Positions 18,707-29,962 of a stretch of DNA of 64,000 nucleotides are shown here, piece after piece. Numbering within the stretch: position 1 is the first letter of the stretch; each line of letters opens with the position of its first letter. The DNA is taken from positions 1 through 64,000 of the forward strand of contig JAJRTY010000025.1 of assembly GCA_024278055.1 (NCBI GenBank). The letters run 5' to 3'. Under the pieces are notes generated by a model. That model was not told the DNA's origin and did not search any database. It worked only from the letters and a program-made list of their open reading frames with translations. Made by a program: the position numbers and the translations under genes. Source of the stretch: Alphaproteobacteria bacterium (GTDB taxonomy: Bacteria > Pseudomonadota > Alphaproteobacteria > Rhizobiales > JAJFHR01).

Positions 18707-19201
18707 ATGAGCAATCAGGCAGATGACATAGAAAAAACAGGCCAGTTTACCGGCTGGCATATGGCAATAATCATGGTCGCTTTTTTTGGCGTTGTTGTCT
18801 CTGTCAATGGTTACATGGCCTGGATGGCGGTAGATTCATGGACCGGTTTGATGGCGCGTAACGGTTATGTGGCCAGTCAGGATTTTAACGCCGGCCTGGC
18901 TGAGCGCAAAAAACAGGACAGTCTCGGGTTTCAAAGCATTCTGCGCTACCGTGACAAAACTATGGTTTTTACCTTCCAGGACCGATCCGGCCAGCCTCTG
19001 AAGGGTTTTGAAATCACTCTTAAAGTTGGCAGACCCACTAACGAGAGAGAAGATCGGCAGTTTTTGATGAAAGAGGTTGCGCCGGGAACTTATCAGCAAA
19101 AACTACAACTGGCGCCAGGGCAATGGAATGCGGACGTTATCGCAATTAACGAAACCGGTGGCCGCTGGAAGCGTCTGGTACGTCTCGACGTCAAAAAATA
19201 A
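18707..19201 (+). CDS. ccoH: cbb3 oxidase assembly protein FixH/CcoH
   Basis: A 164-residue membrane protein with one N-terminal helix (about 17-38, GWHMAIIMVAFFGVVVSVNG) followed by a periplasmic domain with GFEITLKVGRP and PGQWNADVIA. This is the FixH pattern; FixH/CcoH is needed to assemble the oxidase and works with the copper pump CcoI. It starts 15 bases after ccoG and precedes ccoI. Confidence 0.9.
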   Translation: MSNQADDIEKTGQFTGWHMAIIMVAFFGVVVSVNGYMAWMAVDSWTGLMARNGYVASQDFNAGLAERKKQDSLGFQSILRYRDKTMVFTFQDRSGQPLKGFEITLKVGRPTNEREDRQFLMKEVAPGTYQQKLQLAPGQWNADVIAINETGGRWKRLVRLDVKK

Positions 19202-19224
19202 GCCCTTGCAAGAAGTTGTCGATC

Positions 19225-21396
19225 ATGAACATGCGTGAGGAAAATTTGCATCATATCCAGCTCTCTGTGCCCGATATGCATTGCGGCGGGTGCATGAGCA
19301 AGGTGGAAAAGACTTTAAATCTTCTCAAAGACGTGTCTTCAGCGCGCGCTAATCTATCTACCCGCCGGGTAACAATTACCTGGAAAAATGACACCTTGAC
19401 CCCGGAAAACCTGATCGAACACCTGGCCGGAAAAGGTTACAGCGCCCAAGCCATTGACGATATGGATGGTTTTGAAGATGAGCAGGAAAAAGCAGGTCAG
19501 GATTTGCTGCGTGCCCTGGCGGTTGCAGGCTTTGCTGCCGCAAATGTTATGTTGTTGTCGGTGTCGGTCTGGGCCGGTGCAAATGATGTCACGCGCGATC
19601 TGTTTCACTGGATCTCAGCACTCATTGCCCTGCCGACGATTGTTTACAGCGGCCGCGTTTTCTTTCGATCAGCCTGGACAGCTTTGAGCCACCGGCGCAT
19701 GAACATGGATGTTCCTATTTCCCTGGCCGTCATTCTGGCGGGTACCATGAGCCTGTTTGAAACCATGGCGGGCCGCGAGCAGGTATATTTTGATGCCGCC
19801 GTGACCTTGTTGTTTTTCCTGCTTGTCGGTCGATATCTCGATCACATGATGCGCACAAGGGCACAAAACTCCGCCACGCAATTGTTGAAGCTGGCCCCAA
19901 AAACCGCACTGACGGAAGATTTGGACGGAAAGCGCACCACAGTACCGGTTTCCTCTCTCGCAGTGGGGATGAAAGTTGTGGTGTTGCCAGGTGCAATCGT
20001 GCCGGTGGATGGCCGGATAGTTTCGGGAACAAGTGAGTTGGACCGCTCTTTGATTACCGGCGAAAGCCTGCCTGAACTGGTAAAGCAACATGATTTTGTT
20101 CAATCAGGTGTTATGAACCTGACGGCCCCCCTGGTTATTGAGGTAACCGCTGTTGGAAAGGACAGCTTTCTGGCCAGTGTTATCGCTTTGATGGAGGCTG
20201 CTGAACAACACAAGTCGCACTACGTACGCATTGCCGACAGGCTGGCTGCAATCTATGCGCCGTTTGTTCACATCGTTGCCTTGCTGACGTTTTTTGGCTG
20301 GCTATGGGTCACTCAGGGAGATTGGCAACAAGCCCTCCTGGTGGCGATTTCGGTTTTGATTATTACGTGTCCGTGCGCTCTGGCTCTGGCGGTCCCGGTG
20401 GTTCAGGTAGTGGCCAATGGCGTTTTATTTTCCAGAGGCGTTCTGGTCAAGGATGGGGCGGCTTTGGAAAAACTTGCCCAAATAGACAGTATTGTGCTGG
20501 ATAAAACCGGTACGGTGACCACCGGCAAGCTGATGTTGCAGGATATTGACGAGGTTGAGGCCGACCTGTTTGGCGTTGCTGCCGGACTTGCCTGCAACAG
20601 CACTCACCCTTTGTCGCGGGCGGTGACAAGGGCCGCTGTTGCGCGCAATATTGCGGTGATACCCTGCGACACTATACAGGAATATCCAGGGCAAGGCCTT
20701 GAAGGCCAGTGCCGGGGGCGCACGGTTCGCATGGGCAGCCGGGTGTGGTGTGGCGTTAAAGATGACATGACAGAAGATCCGAGCCTGATTGCCAGCCAAC
20801 TGTGGGTTAAAATCGGAAATAATCAACCCGTTGCCCTGACCTTTGTCGATCAATTGCGCGACGATGCCAGAAAAGTGGTTGAAAACTGGAAACTTCACGG
20901 TTTGGGCACCACCTTGCTGTCGGGTGACCGGCCTTCATCGGTGGCAGCGGTGGCACAAGCGTTAAGTCTTGATAATTTTGTTGCAGAAGCTTCTCCGGCA
21001 GACAAGGTTGACATTATCAAGAACATGGAAACATCCGGGTTGCAGGTATTGATGATTGGCGACGGCATCAATGATGCGCCAGCTCTTGCTGCCGCCCATG
21101 CATCCATGGCACCGGCAAGCGCATCGGACATCGGGCGTTCGGCGGCGGACGTAATTTTTCTTGGCGACCACCTGGCACCGGCTGCCTTTGCCTGGCGCAC
21201 TGCCCGGCGGGCACGGCGTTTGATACAACAGAATTTTGCATTGGCACTCTCCTATAATCTTGTTGCCATACCGCTTGCCATGGCAGGTCTGGCCTCGCCA
21301 CTGGTGGCCGCGGTGGCGATGTCTACATCCTCCGTAATCGTCACCCTGAATGCCTTGCGCCTGCGCTATCAGGCCGGTGGAGATATGAAGTTGTGA
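19225..21396 (+). CDS. ccoI: Copper-exporting P1B-type ATPase CcoI/FixI for cbb3 assembly
   Basis: Heavy-metal P-type ATPase of 723 residues that supplies copper to CcoN. The HMA domain has MHCGGC (near 16), the membrane metal site is ITCPCALALAVP, the phosphorylation site is DKTGTVTTGK, the HP motif is in NSTHPLSRAV and the hinge is GDGINDAPALAAA. All are present. I use the ATG at 19225 (MNMREENLHH); a TTG at 19216 is in frame. Its last four bases overlap ccoS. Confidence 0.94.
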   Translation: MNMREENLHHIQLSVPDMHCGGCMSKVEKTLNLLKDVSSARANLSTRRVTITWKNDTLTPENLIEHLAGKGYSAQAIDDMDGFEDEQEKAGQDLLRALAVAGFAAANVMLLSVSVWAGANDVTRDLFHWISALIALPTIVYSGRVFFRSAWTALSHRRMNMDVPISLAVILAGTMSLFETMAGREQVYFDAAVTLLFFLLVGRYLDHMMRTRAQNSATQLLKLAPKTALTEDLDGKRTTVPVSSLAVGMKVVVLPGAIVPVDGRIVSGTSELDRSLITGESLPELVKQHDFVQSGVMNLTAPLVIEVTAVGKDSFLASVIALMEAAEQHKSHYVRIADRLAAIYAPFVHIVALLTFFGWLWVTQGDWQQALLVAISVLIITCPCALALAVPVVQVVANGVLFSRGVLVKDGAALEKLAQIDSIVLDKTGTVTTGKLMLQDIDEVEADLFGVAAGLACNSTHPLSRAVTRAAVARNIAVIPCDTIQEYPGQGLEGQCRGRTVRMGSRVWCGVKDDMTEDPSLIASQLWVKIGNNQPVALTFVDQLRDDARKVVENWKLHGLGTTLLSGDRPSSVAAVAQALSLDNFVAEASPADKVDIIKNMETSGLQVLMIGDGINDAPALAAAHASMAPASASDIGRSAADVIFLGDHLAPAAFAWRTARRARRLIQQNFALALSYNLVAIPLAMAGLASPLVAAVAMSTSSVIVTLNALRLRYQAGGDMKL

Positions 21397-21554
21397 ATAT
21401 TCTTCTTCTGCTTATTCCCGCAGCCCTTGTGTTGGGCGGTCTTGGCCTTGCCAGTTTTATCTGGGCTTTGAAAAGCGGTCAGTTTGATGATCCTGATGGC
21501 GCAGCTGCACGTATTTTGTTTGATGATGAAGAAGAAGAAGATAATGAGCCTTGA
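21393..21554 (+). CDS. ccoS: cbb3 oxidase maturation protein CcoS
   Basis: A 53-residue protein starting with GTG, MNILLLLIPAALVLGGLGLA, then SFIWALKSGQFDDPDGAA and an acidic tail. FWALKSGQFDD is the hallmark of CcoS, needed for haem and copper insertion into CcoN. It overlaps the end of ccoI as GTGA. Confidence 0.93.
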   Translation: MNILLLLIPAALVLGGLGLASFIWALKSGQFDDPDGAAARILFDDEEEEDNEP

Positions 21555-21749
21555 TGAAATAAGGCGAAACTACGCGATGAAGATATGGTGCGGACACCGG
21601 AACAGGTGTGCAGCCGACCAGGCCATGGCAAATCAAGCCACGTCGACCACAGGTTGGAACAACGAAGATGCCCAGGCACCAAACCTGTCATAAGAATAAC
21701 TTATCGTATCCATCAGAAAATCCAACTTAAACTAATGGAAGTTTTCTGC

Positions 21750-21762
21750 TAGAAGGGTTCTA
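21750..21762. promoter_or_regulatory. Palindrome resembling an Irr (iron control) box
   Basis: TAGAAGGGTTCTA is a perfect dyad with a three-base centre. It resembles the TAGAA-N3-TTCTA core of the Irr box that controls haem and iron genes in Rhizobiales. KatG is a haem enzyme, so iron control is plausible but unproven. Confidence 0.35.
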
Positions 21763-21827
21763 TGAAGATGGTAAATGGCCAGGGCCCCAGCTGTCTCGCT
21801 TCACGACCACTACTGATGCCTTCGCCA

Positions 21828-21841
21828 TTGATCTGGATCAA
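21828..21841. promoter_or_regulatory. FNR/FixK-type box upstream of katG
   Basis: TTGATCTGGATCAA is a perfect TTGAT-N4-ATCAA match 76 bases before the katG ATG. The only good -10 (TATAAT, 21855-21860) would place the -35 region at about 21832-21837, inside the box, and the box centre near -32. This geometry suggests repression of katG by an FNR-type protein when oxygen is low. Confidence 0.65.
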
Positions 21842-21854
21842 CCTCCGGAGAACC

Positions 21855-21860
21855 TATAAT
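21855..21860 (+). promoter_or_regulatory. -10 element of the katG promoter
   Basis: A consensus TATAAT 57 bases before the katG start codon, with no clear -35 because the FNR-type box lies there. Confidence 0.55.
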
Positions 21861-21883
21861 CTTTACCCTTGAAACGATTTTAA

Positions 21884-24109
<2,226 letters not shown>

Positions 24110-24124
24110 ATCTAGCAAAAAACT

Positions 24125-24157
24125 TTGAACCGCTCCGGTTTTGCCGGAGCGGTTCAA
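24125..24157 (+). terminator. Terminator hairpin after katG
   Basis: TTGAACCGCTCCGG at 24125-24138 pairs perfectly with 24144-24157 around a TTTTG loop, 15 bases after the katG stop. A run of A precedes it and no long T run follows on the plus strand, so it may work in either direction. Confidence 0.75.
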
Positions 24158-24256
24158 TCTCGCACAGATCTCCGGCAAGCATTGCACCCGCCTAAAACAT
24201 TGATGTTCCGCGGGAAAATCAACGGCCTGAAAATATATACCAATGAAAGTTGGATA

Positions 24257-24346
24257 TGGCGGAGAGAGAGGGATTCGAACCCTCGGTATGCTTGCGCACA
24301 CAACGGTTTTCGAGACCGCCCCATTCAACCACTCTGGCACCTCTCC
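24257..24346 (-). tRNA. tRNA-Ser(CGA), reads UCG
   Basis: The minus strand folds as a class II tRNA: acceptor GGAGAGG pairs with TCTCTCC, the anticodon loop is CTCGAAA (anticodon CGA), a long variable arm contains TGTGTGCGCAAGCATA, and the T loop is TTCGAAT. The CCA end is encoded. It is 90 bases with CCA. Confidence 0.95.
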
Positions 24347-24403
24347 TGCACTTTACGTTCAATGACACAGTTTCAACGCTGCGTGAAGATGCTGGTTCAG
24401 TTT

Positions 24404-24901
24404 TTACCGTGACAAATGCGCGAATTGTTTGATTACCGCGGTATAAACATCACGCTTGAATGGCACAATAAGATCGATCAGCTGATCCATATCACTCCAC
24501 TTCCATTGATCAAACTCCTGTTCGAGCCCGTCATCGGCAGCAATATTGATTTCACTTTCAGGTCCGGTCAGCGCCATAGCGAACCATTTTTGTTTCTGGC
24601 CGCGATATTTGCCCTTGAGGGCAAATCCGACCACCTACTGGGGCAGGTCGTAATAGAGCCATTCATCTATCGTGGCAACGATCCTGGCGGAACTGACACT
24701 GGTTTCTTCTTTTAGTTCGCGCCAGGCCGCCTGTTCGGGTGTTTCGCCGTGGTCAATGCCACCCTGGGGCATCTGCCAGATATGGGTGTTGGCATCATCT
24801 TTCCATTTGGGGATGCGGTGGCCGACCCAGACCTGGCCGCGGGAATTCAAAAGCATAATGCCCACACATTCGCGATATGGCAGTTTTTCAGTTTCAATCA
24901 T
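24404..24901 (-). pseudogene. rppH: RNA pyrophosphohydrolase RppH, interrupted by in-frame TAG
   Basis: A Nudix hydrolase that removes pyrophosphate from mRNA 5' ends to start decay. The Nudix box GGIDHGETPEQAAWRELKEE is complete. Translation from ATG 24901 meets a TAG at 24637-24635 (codon 89), in WLYYDLPQ-stop-VVGFALKGK. The normal C-terminal half (YRGQKQKWFAMALTG, EFDQWKW, DLIVPFKRDVY) goes on in the same frame to 24404. Full length would be 165 residues, normal for Rhizobiales RppH. The stop likely replaces Glu (GAG to TAG). A product ending there keeps the Nudix helix but loses the last strands and helices. Confidence 0.87.
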
Positions 24902-24931
24902 GGGATACTCGATAAAGGGACAGGTAAATTT

Positions 24932-26091
24932 CTACGTCTGGCCAGCCGGAATTGTTGCCGATACAGGAACAAGAGTAATACCCTTGGCCTCCAGTGACTT
25001 TGACCACTCAACGATGCGCTCTATCGAAATCGGCAAGCCGGAGGCATATCCAATGGCAAGGCCGCGCCGCCGGGCTATGTTTTCCAGCTGCATCAAGGCT
25101 TTGTCTATAGCAGCTTTGGACGGGTTAACATCAATCAGGAGATCGGCAGTTGAAACGCCGAGGCCAATTTCGCGACCTACCTGTTTTGCCTTGCTGCGCT
25201 GGGAGGTACCATTATCAACAAAGATCAATCCGCGTCGGGAAATTTCGGCAAGGGTATTTCTCAAAGGTTCAGGTGTGGCGGTAAATTTGGCACCCATATA
25301 GTTGGTAACACCGGCGTAGCCGACGAACCTGGACATCAGCCATTTTAAGCGGCGCATGTTTTCCGCGTCAGGCAGATTGGTCAAAAGCGTATAGGGGCCA
25401 GGGTCATTATCAGGAAAATCATAGGGTTCCATCGGAATTTGCAAAAGCACTTCATGACCGTAATCACGGGCTTTTTTTATCCACGATTGCAGACCTTTGC
25501 CATAGGGCGCAAAGCCTAAAGTAACCTGCTCAGGCAGGCGTTTGATTGCAGCATTGGTACCCTTGGCGCTCAGCCCCATGCCACCGACAAAGATGGCAAT
25601 TCTAACCCGCGCTGCAGCTCCGGACGTATTGGCATCAGGTTTACGGGCATAGACCTGACTCGGGCGGCGGCCATCTTCGCCTATGCGAGGTAAGGGTCCT
25701 GTACTGGATTTTTCCACCAGGCCTTTAGCTGGCACAGGCGGCAACGCTGCAACTGTAGCTTCCAGGGTTTCAATGGTTATGTCCGCCACAGGTTCGGCGT
25801 CAGAGGAAGGGGGGGAGGTTCGGTATTTTTGGCAACTTTTGCAAGATCTTCCGGGCGTACGGTCTTGCGCATACCAAGTTTTTGAGTGTCAACTTTTGGC
25901 GTCTGGTCTTTCAGTTTGTCCAATTTTACGATGGCAACGGGCTCACCACCGAGAGGGTCATTTGATACCAGCACCCAACTCAGCAGACCAAACAAGGTAA
26001 TTGCAAACAGCGCCCAACTGGCAACAAGAATTTTTGATCGTTTTGGTGCAGTCGGCGCTTTAATCGTTTCGTTGGAGTCTTGCGATGTCAT
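24932..26091 (-). pseudogene. Divergent polysaccharide deacetylase family protein, frameshifted in a 7-base homopolymer
   Basis: The N-terminal part (from ATG 26091) has a membrane anchor SKILVASWALFAITLFGLLS, then a Pro-rich linker; it runs off frame at VAKNTEPPPLPLTP. The second part reads TSPPSSDAEPVADITIETL and holds the full domain with FVGGMGLSAKGTNAAI, LLQIPMEPYDFP and NYMGAKFTA. Adding one base to the G7 run at 25809-25815 (C7 on the coding strand) joins the two into one protein of about 386 residues. The family is periplasmic and membrane-anchored, and usually sits next to ctpA and envC as here; its exact role in envelope carbohydrate turnover is not known. Confidence 0.82.
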
Positions 26092-26189
26092 TTATCTTTG
26101 CTTTGTTCCCGGATGCAGGCACATCAGCCCATGTTTTACAAATTTGACACGCAGGGATTTACAAACTTAAACCTTTTGAGAAACAACAC

Positions 26190-27512
26190 TCAATTGGCGA
26201 TAGTGGTTTTCTTTTGTGTTGAATTTTCACTATTGATTTTTACACCGCGAAGCATAGCAAGCGCAAAGGCCAGCTGTTTGTCATCGGCTTTGTCCTTGGG
26301 AACAAATGCTGAAGATCCTTTTTTCTCTTCGCCTTCTTCCGACTTCAAATGGCCGGGAAGATCAGCTTCACCTTTCAAGGTTGTGCGGGCTTTTTGATCT
26401 TCGGGAACTTCCTGTTCAACAACCACATCAGGGGTAATTCCCTTGGCCTGGATGGATTGGCCTGAAGGTGTGTAATAGCGCGCTGTGGTTAATCTAATAG
26501 CACCGCTGTCACCGAGAGGAATAATTGTCTGGACCGAGCCTTTGCCAAACGAGCGCGTACCGATGATTTTTGCACGCTTGTGATCCTGCAAGGCACCGGC
26601 AACAATTTCAGAAGCAGACGCAGAACCGCCATTGATAAGGACAACAATCGGCTTGCCCTCTACCCGGTCACCGGAGCGCGCATTGTAACGCTGGGTTTCT
26701 TCAACATTGCGACCACGGGTTGAAACAATTTCGCCACGATCGAGAAACGTATCCGATACTGAAATTGCCTGATCAAGCAGGCCGCCGGGATTGTTTCTCA
26801 AATCAACCACATAGCCCTTGATCTCGGGACCAATTTTCTTTTTGAGCTCAACTATGGCTTTTTCAACACCCTTTTGGGTCTGCTCGGTAAAGGTGGTAAT
26901 GCGGATGTAGCCAACGTCATCTTCCTGACGGAAACGAACCGATTTAATGCGGATAATATCGCGAATGACAGTAATGTCGAAAGGCTCATCCTTGCCTTTG
27001 CGCACAATCGTCAACACCAAAGGCGTCTTGACGCGACCGCGCATCTTCTCGACTGCCTGGGCAAGCGTTAAGCCCTGAATTTTTTCTTTATCCAGATGAG
27101 TAATGAGATCGCCGGGTTTTACTCCTGCCCGGTCCGCAGGCGTGTCATCAATTGGGGTGACCACCTTGACGATACCATTTTCCATGGTCACTTCAATGCC
27201 AAGCCCGCCAAATTCGCCGCGGGTCTGCACCTGCATATCGCGAAAGCTTTTGGCGTTTAAATAACTTGAGTGCGGATCAAGCGATGTCAACATGCCGCTG
27301 ATGGCGGCATCAATCAATTTCGAATCGTCCGGTGCTTCGACATAATCCGACCGGACCCGGTCAAAAACATCGCCGAACAGGTTAAGCTGTTTGTAGGTAT
27401 CCGTATTGGCGGCATTGGCCGGACCTTGCGGTGCAACAGAATACATCAGGACCGCAGTAGCGGCTGCTCCCAGAAAAAGAGCGCCTAAAGTTGTTAAAAT
27501 TGATTTTCGCAT
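26190..27512 (-). CDS. ctpA: Carboxy-terminal processing protease (S41 family)
   Basis: A periplasmic serine protease that trims or degrades envelope proteins, 440 residues. A signal or anchor region (1-33) is followed by a PDZ domain with GLGIEVTMENGIVKVV (about 95-180) and the protease core. Catalytic Ser is in NGGSASASEIVAGAL and the Lys in SFGKGSVQTIIPL. The start is the ATG at 27512, which shares one base with the envC stop (TAATG). An upstream in-frame ATG at 27545 lies inside envC and is not needed. Tail is charged and low in complexity. Confidence 0.93.
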   Translation of the reverse strand: MRKSILTTLGALFLGAAATAVLMYSVAPQGPANAANTDTYKQLNLFGDVFDRVRSDYVEAPDDSKLIDAAISGMLTSLDPHSSYLNAKSFRDMQVQTRGEFGGLGIEVTMENGIVKVVTPIDDTPADRAGVKPGDLITHLDKEKIQGLTLAQAVEKMRGRVKTPLVLTIVRKGKDEPFDITVIRDIIRIKSVRFRQEDDVGYIRITTFTEQTQKGVEKAIVELKKKIGPEIKGYVVDLRNNPGGLLDQAISVSDTFLDRGEIVSTRGRNVEETQRYNARSGDRVEGKPIVVLINGGSASASEIVAGALQDHKRAKIIGTRSFGKGSVQTIIPLGDSGAIRLTTARYYTPSGQSIQAKGITPDVVVEQEVPEDQKARTTLKGEADLPGHLKSEEGEEKKGSSAFVPKDKADDKQLAFALAMLRGVKINSENSTQKKTTIAN

Positions 27513-28774
27513 TATCCACGAGCCTTTTTTACATTTCCCACCCACCAGGGCGTCGGGTCCAACGGGAACCCTTTTCGCCTGAATTCTATATAGAGAACCG
27601 GACGCTCATCTCCACTTATGGCACCAAGAGCAGTTCCCGGTGCCAGTTTTAACCCCATGTTCCCTACCGGTTCACCGGCCAGAACAAACTGGCCAACTTC
27701 CGTAGTGATTCGTTCCATACCTGCCAATAACACATGATATCCTTCACCAGCGTTAATGATCAAGAGTTGACCGTAGCCTCTGAACTTACCAGCATACACT
27801 ACCGTACCATCATTTGGCGAAATAACCTGCGCATGAGACCGTGAGGCTATAGAAAGCCCACGCACATTTCCACCAAAACCGTCTGGATCGCCGTAGTTTT
27901 TAACCCGTTCTCCTTGAACAGGGAAGCTTAAAGCCCTTCTATTCTTCGAGAACCTGACACCTGGCGTCAATTGTGTCAATCGAACCGGTGCGGAGCCTGC
28001 ATTTACCGTTGTTTTTTCCGGTTTCTTTTTTGCCGCCTGTCGCTTGAGTTTCGCCAATAAATCCTTGAGTGATTTTGCCTGCCTGCCCAGACTGGCCACC
28101 CGGCGATGTTCTATTTTAATTTCCTGTTCAGTGCGCTTGCTGGCAAGTCGTTTAATCTCCAGCAGTTTTTCAATTTCCTTGCGTTCAATCTCAAGCTTGG
28201 CGGTTGTCTCATTGAGATCTTTTTGTTCTATGGCAATCTCCCGGCGCAACCGGTTCAGATTACGAAGTTCGCGCGCCAGAGTATTTGCTTCCTGTTTTAT
28301 TTCCGGAATAATTTTTCCTAGTAACATAGCACTTCTTATGGCATCCAGCGCATTTTCAGGCTGCACGGCCAGAGCAGGTGGCGGTGAGCGTTCAATGCGC
28401 TGCAACCCGGCCAGAAGCTCCGCCAGTTTTTCTCTTTCAACAATAAGCCGCCGGTTTATTTTACCCTCATTTACGCTTAGTCTGGCCAATCGAAACTCGG
28501 TGGCAGTGGCCTGGGCTTCACGTGCCTGAAGCCGGGCAGCACCGGCGATAAGAAACTTTTTGAGCCGGATAGCTTCTTCTTTCAGGCGTTTACGCTGCTG
28601 GCCAAGCTGATTTTTACGCTTTTTTGCCTGGTTAAGCTCGCGTTCAATTTTTTCCAGATTCTGTTTTGGTTTTTCGCGGTTTTTCTTGGTCTGAGCATGG
28701 CCAGCCAGAGGACCAGATGCAAAAATCCCCAAGCCAATCACAATAGCGACTATATGTTTGCCTGTGATATTCAT
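27512..28774 (-). CDS. envC: Murein hydrolase activator EnvC-like (coiled coil plus degenerate LytM domain)
   Basis: Periplasmic protein of 420 residues that activates amidases to split the septal peptidoglycan. It has a signal peptide (1-27, cut near AGHAQ), long Glu/Lys/Arg-rich coiled coils (about 30-255) and a C-terminal M23/LytM domain (about 290-415). The LytM domain lacks the zinc-binding HxGxD and HxH residues: RGLSIASRSH and GEGYHVLLAGM are seen instead. This is normal for EnvC activators and is not damage. It is co-transcribed with ctpA. Confidence 0.88.
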   Translation of the reverse strand: MNITGKHIVAIVIGLGIFASGPLAGHAQTKKNREKPKQNLEKIERELNQAKKRKNQLGQQRKRLKEEAIRLKKFLIAGAARLQAREAQATATEFRLARLSVNEGKINRRLIVEREKLAELLAGLQRIERSPPPALAVQPENALDAIRSAMLLGKIIPEIKQEANTLARELRNLNRLRREIAIEQKDLNETTAKLEIERKEIEKLLEIKRLASKRTEQEIKIEHRRVASLGRQAKSLKDLLAKLKRQAAKKKPEKTTVNAGSAPVRLTQLTPGVRFSKNRRALSFPVQGERVKNYGDPDGFGGNVRGLSIASRSHAQVISPNDGTVVYAGKFRGYGQLLIINAGEGYHVLLAGMERITTEVGQFVLAGEPVGNMGLKLAPGTALGAISGDERPVLYIEFRRKGFPLDPTPWWVGNVKKARG

Positions 28775-28887
28775 TCCAACCGGTTCACCTAATGTTGCTC
28801 TCGATCATCATATGCGCCCACACTTGTTGCGCATAGAGTTGGTATTAGAAAACTTTTGATAAAATATTGCCGTCATAAAGAATAATT

Positions 28888-29376
28888 TCAAGGTCGGTGA
28901 TAAGGATGCCCGCTGAGCAGGGATATGGACCGGTACAGCTGCTCAACCAGGAGAATTCTGGCAATCATATGCGGCCAGGTCATTGGGCCAAATGACAGGA
29001 CCAGATCAGCGTCATTGACGATTGATCGATCGAGGCCATCGGGACCGCCAATCAAAAAGCTGGCCTGAGGAACACCATCATCGCGCCAGCTTTCAAGTTG
29101 AGTTGAAAACGCCACGCTGGACATGCTGCGCCCGCGTTCATCAAGCACTATGAGGCGTGAATTTTTAATCGGCATTTTTCTCAACCCCTGCGCCTCAAGA
29201 CGCTGGCGTTCGGACTTGTGCGGGTTCTTTGATTCAACAATTTCAGCCAGGTGGATAGGGCCCAGTCCGATTTTCGGCCCGACCTTGCTGCAACGATCAT
29301 AGTAACCCTTGAACAGCGCGGTTTCCGGTCCGCTTTTCATGCGCCCGACAGCGCCTATGAAAAGCTTCATGGACAT
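28888..29376 (-). CDS. rlmH: 23S rRNA (pseudouridine1915-N3)-methyltransferase RlmH
   Basis: A SPOUT-class methyltransferase of about 162 residues that modifies pseudouridine 1915 in helix 69 of 23S rRNA. The SAM-binding knot is visible in FLIGGPDGLDRS and LSFGPMTWPHMIARILLVEQLYR, with the usual HPYHR at the C terminus. I start at the ATG at 29376 (MSMKLFIGAVGRM); the ATG two codons later is possible. The frame is open to 29448, overlapping rsfS, without family support. Confidence 0.92.
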   Translation of the reverse strand: MSMKLFIGAVGRMKSGPETALFKGYYDRCSKVGPKIGLGPIHLAEIVESKNPHKSERQRLEAQGLRKMPIKNSRLIVLDERGRSMSSVAFSTQLESWRDDGVPQASFLIGGPDGLDRSIVNDADLVLSFGPMTWPHMIARILLVEQLYRSISLLSGHPYHRP

Positions 29377-29408
29377 CCGAATTCGCCTATCACGAAAAGT
29401 TGATCGAT

Positions 29409-29810
29409 TTAAACCGCCAGCTTCTCGCCCGGTGCGTGTTCTGACCACAATTTTTCGAGGTTGTAGAACTCGCGAACCTCCGGCCGGAAGATATGGACAA
29501 TGATATCAGCACCATCAATCAGCACCCAGTCGCAATGGGGCAGGCCTTCAAGGCGCGGGCGGCCATAGCCGTTTTCGCGCAGTGCGCGTGATACCTGGTC
29601 AGCCACCGCTCCTACATGGCGCTGGGAGCGCCCAGATGCCACCACCATATAATCGGCAATGGCGGTCTTGCCCGCCAGATCTACCACGACAACGTCCAGC
29701 GCCTTGGCATCTTCCAGAACAGTTTGAATGGTTTTCAGTTGATTTTCAGCAACATTGGTCTTGGCAGATGCATCATTGGTGCAGGCATCCGCTTTTTTAT
29801 CAGAGCTCAT
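29409..29810 (-). CDS. rsfS: Ribosome silencing factor RsfS
   Basis: A 133-residue protein that binds L14 of the large subunit and blocks joining to the small one in poor growth. The core has IADYMVVASGRSQRHVGAVA, LEGLPHCDWVLIDGADIIVHIF and REFYNLEKLW, as in the family. The first 20 residues are a variable, polar tail. Between nadD and rlmH as is usual in alphaproteobacteria. Confidence 0.94.
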   Translation of the reverse strand: MSSDKKADACTNDASAKTNVAENQLKTIQTVLEDAKALDVVVVDLAGKTAIADYMVVASGRSQRHVGAVADQVSRALRENGYGRPRLEGLPHCDWVLIDGADIIVHIFRPEVREFYNLEKLWSEHAPGEKLAV

Positions 29811-29962
29811 GGGCTTGGTGGTTCTCTTTCAATTTTGACCCAATTGTATGGCCACAATTCATTCGGGCACAGTAATAACACCCAAATTCAATAATAAGCG
29901 GGACAATAAACCTATTTACCACCTCATTTCAACAAAATCTGTACATTCAGGATTAATATTGA

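Noticed and set aside
27512-28774. Missing zinc ligands in the LytM domain of EnvC as another damaged gene
   Set aside because: EnvC-type activators naturally lack these ligands, and the gene is otherwise complete.
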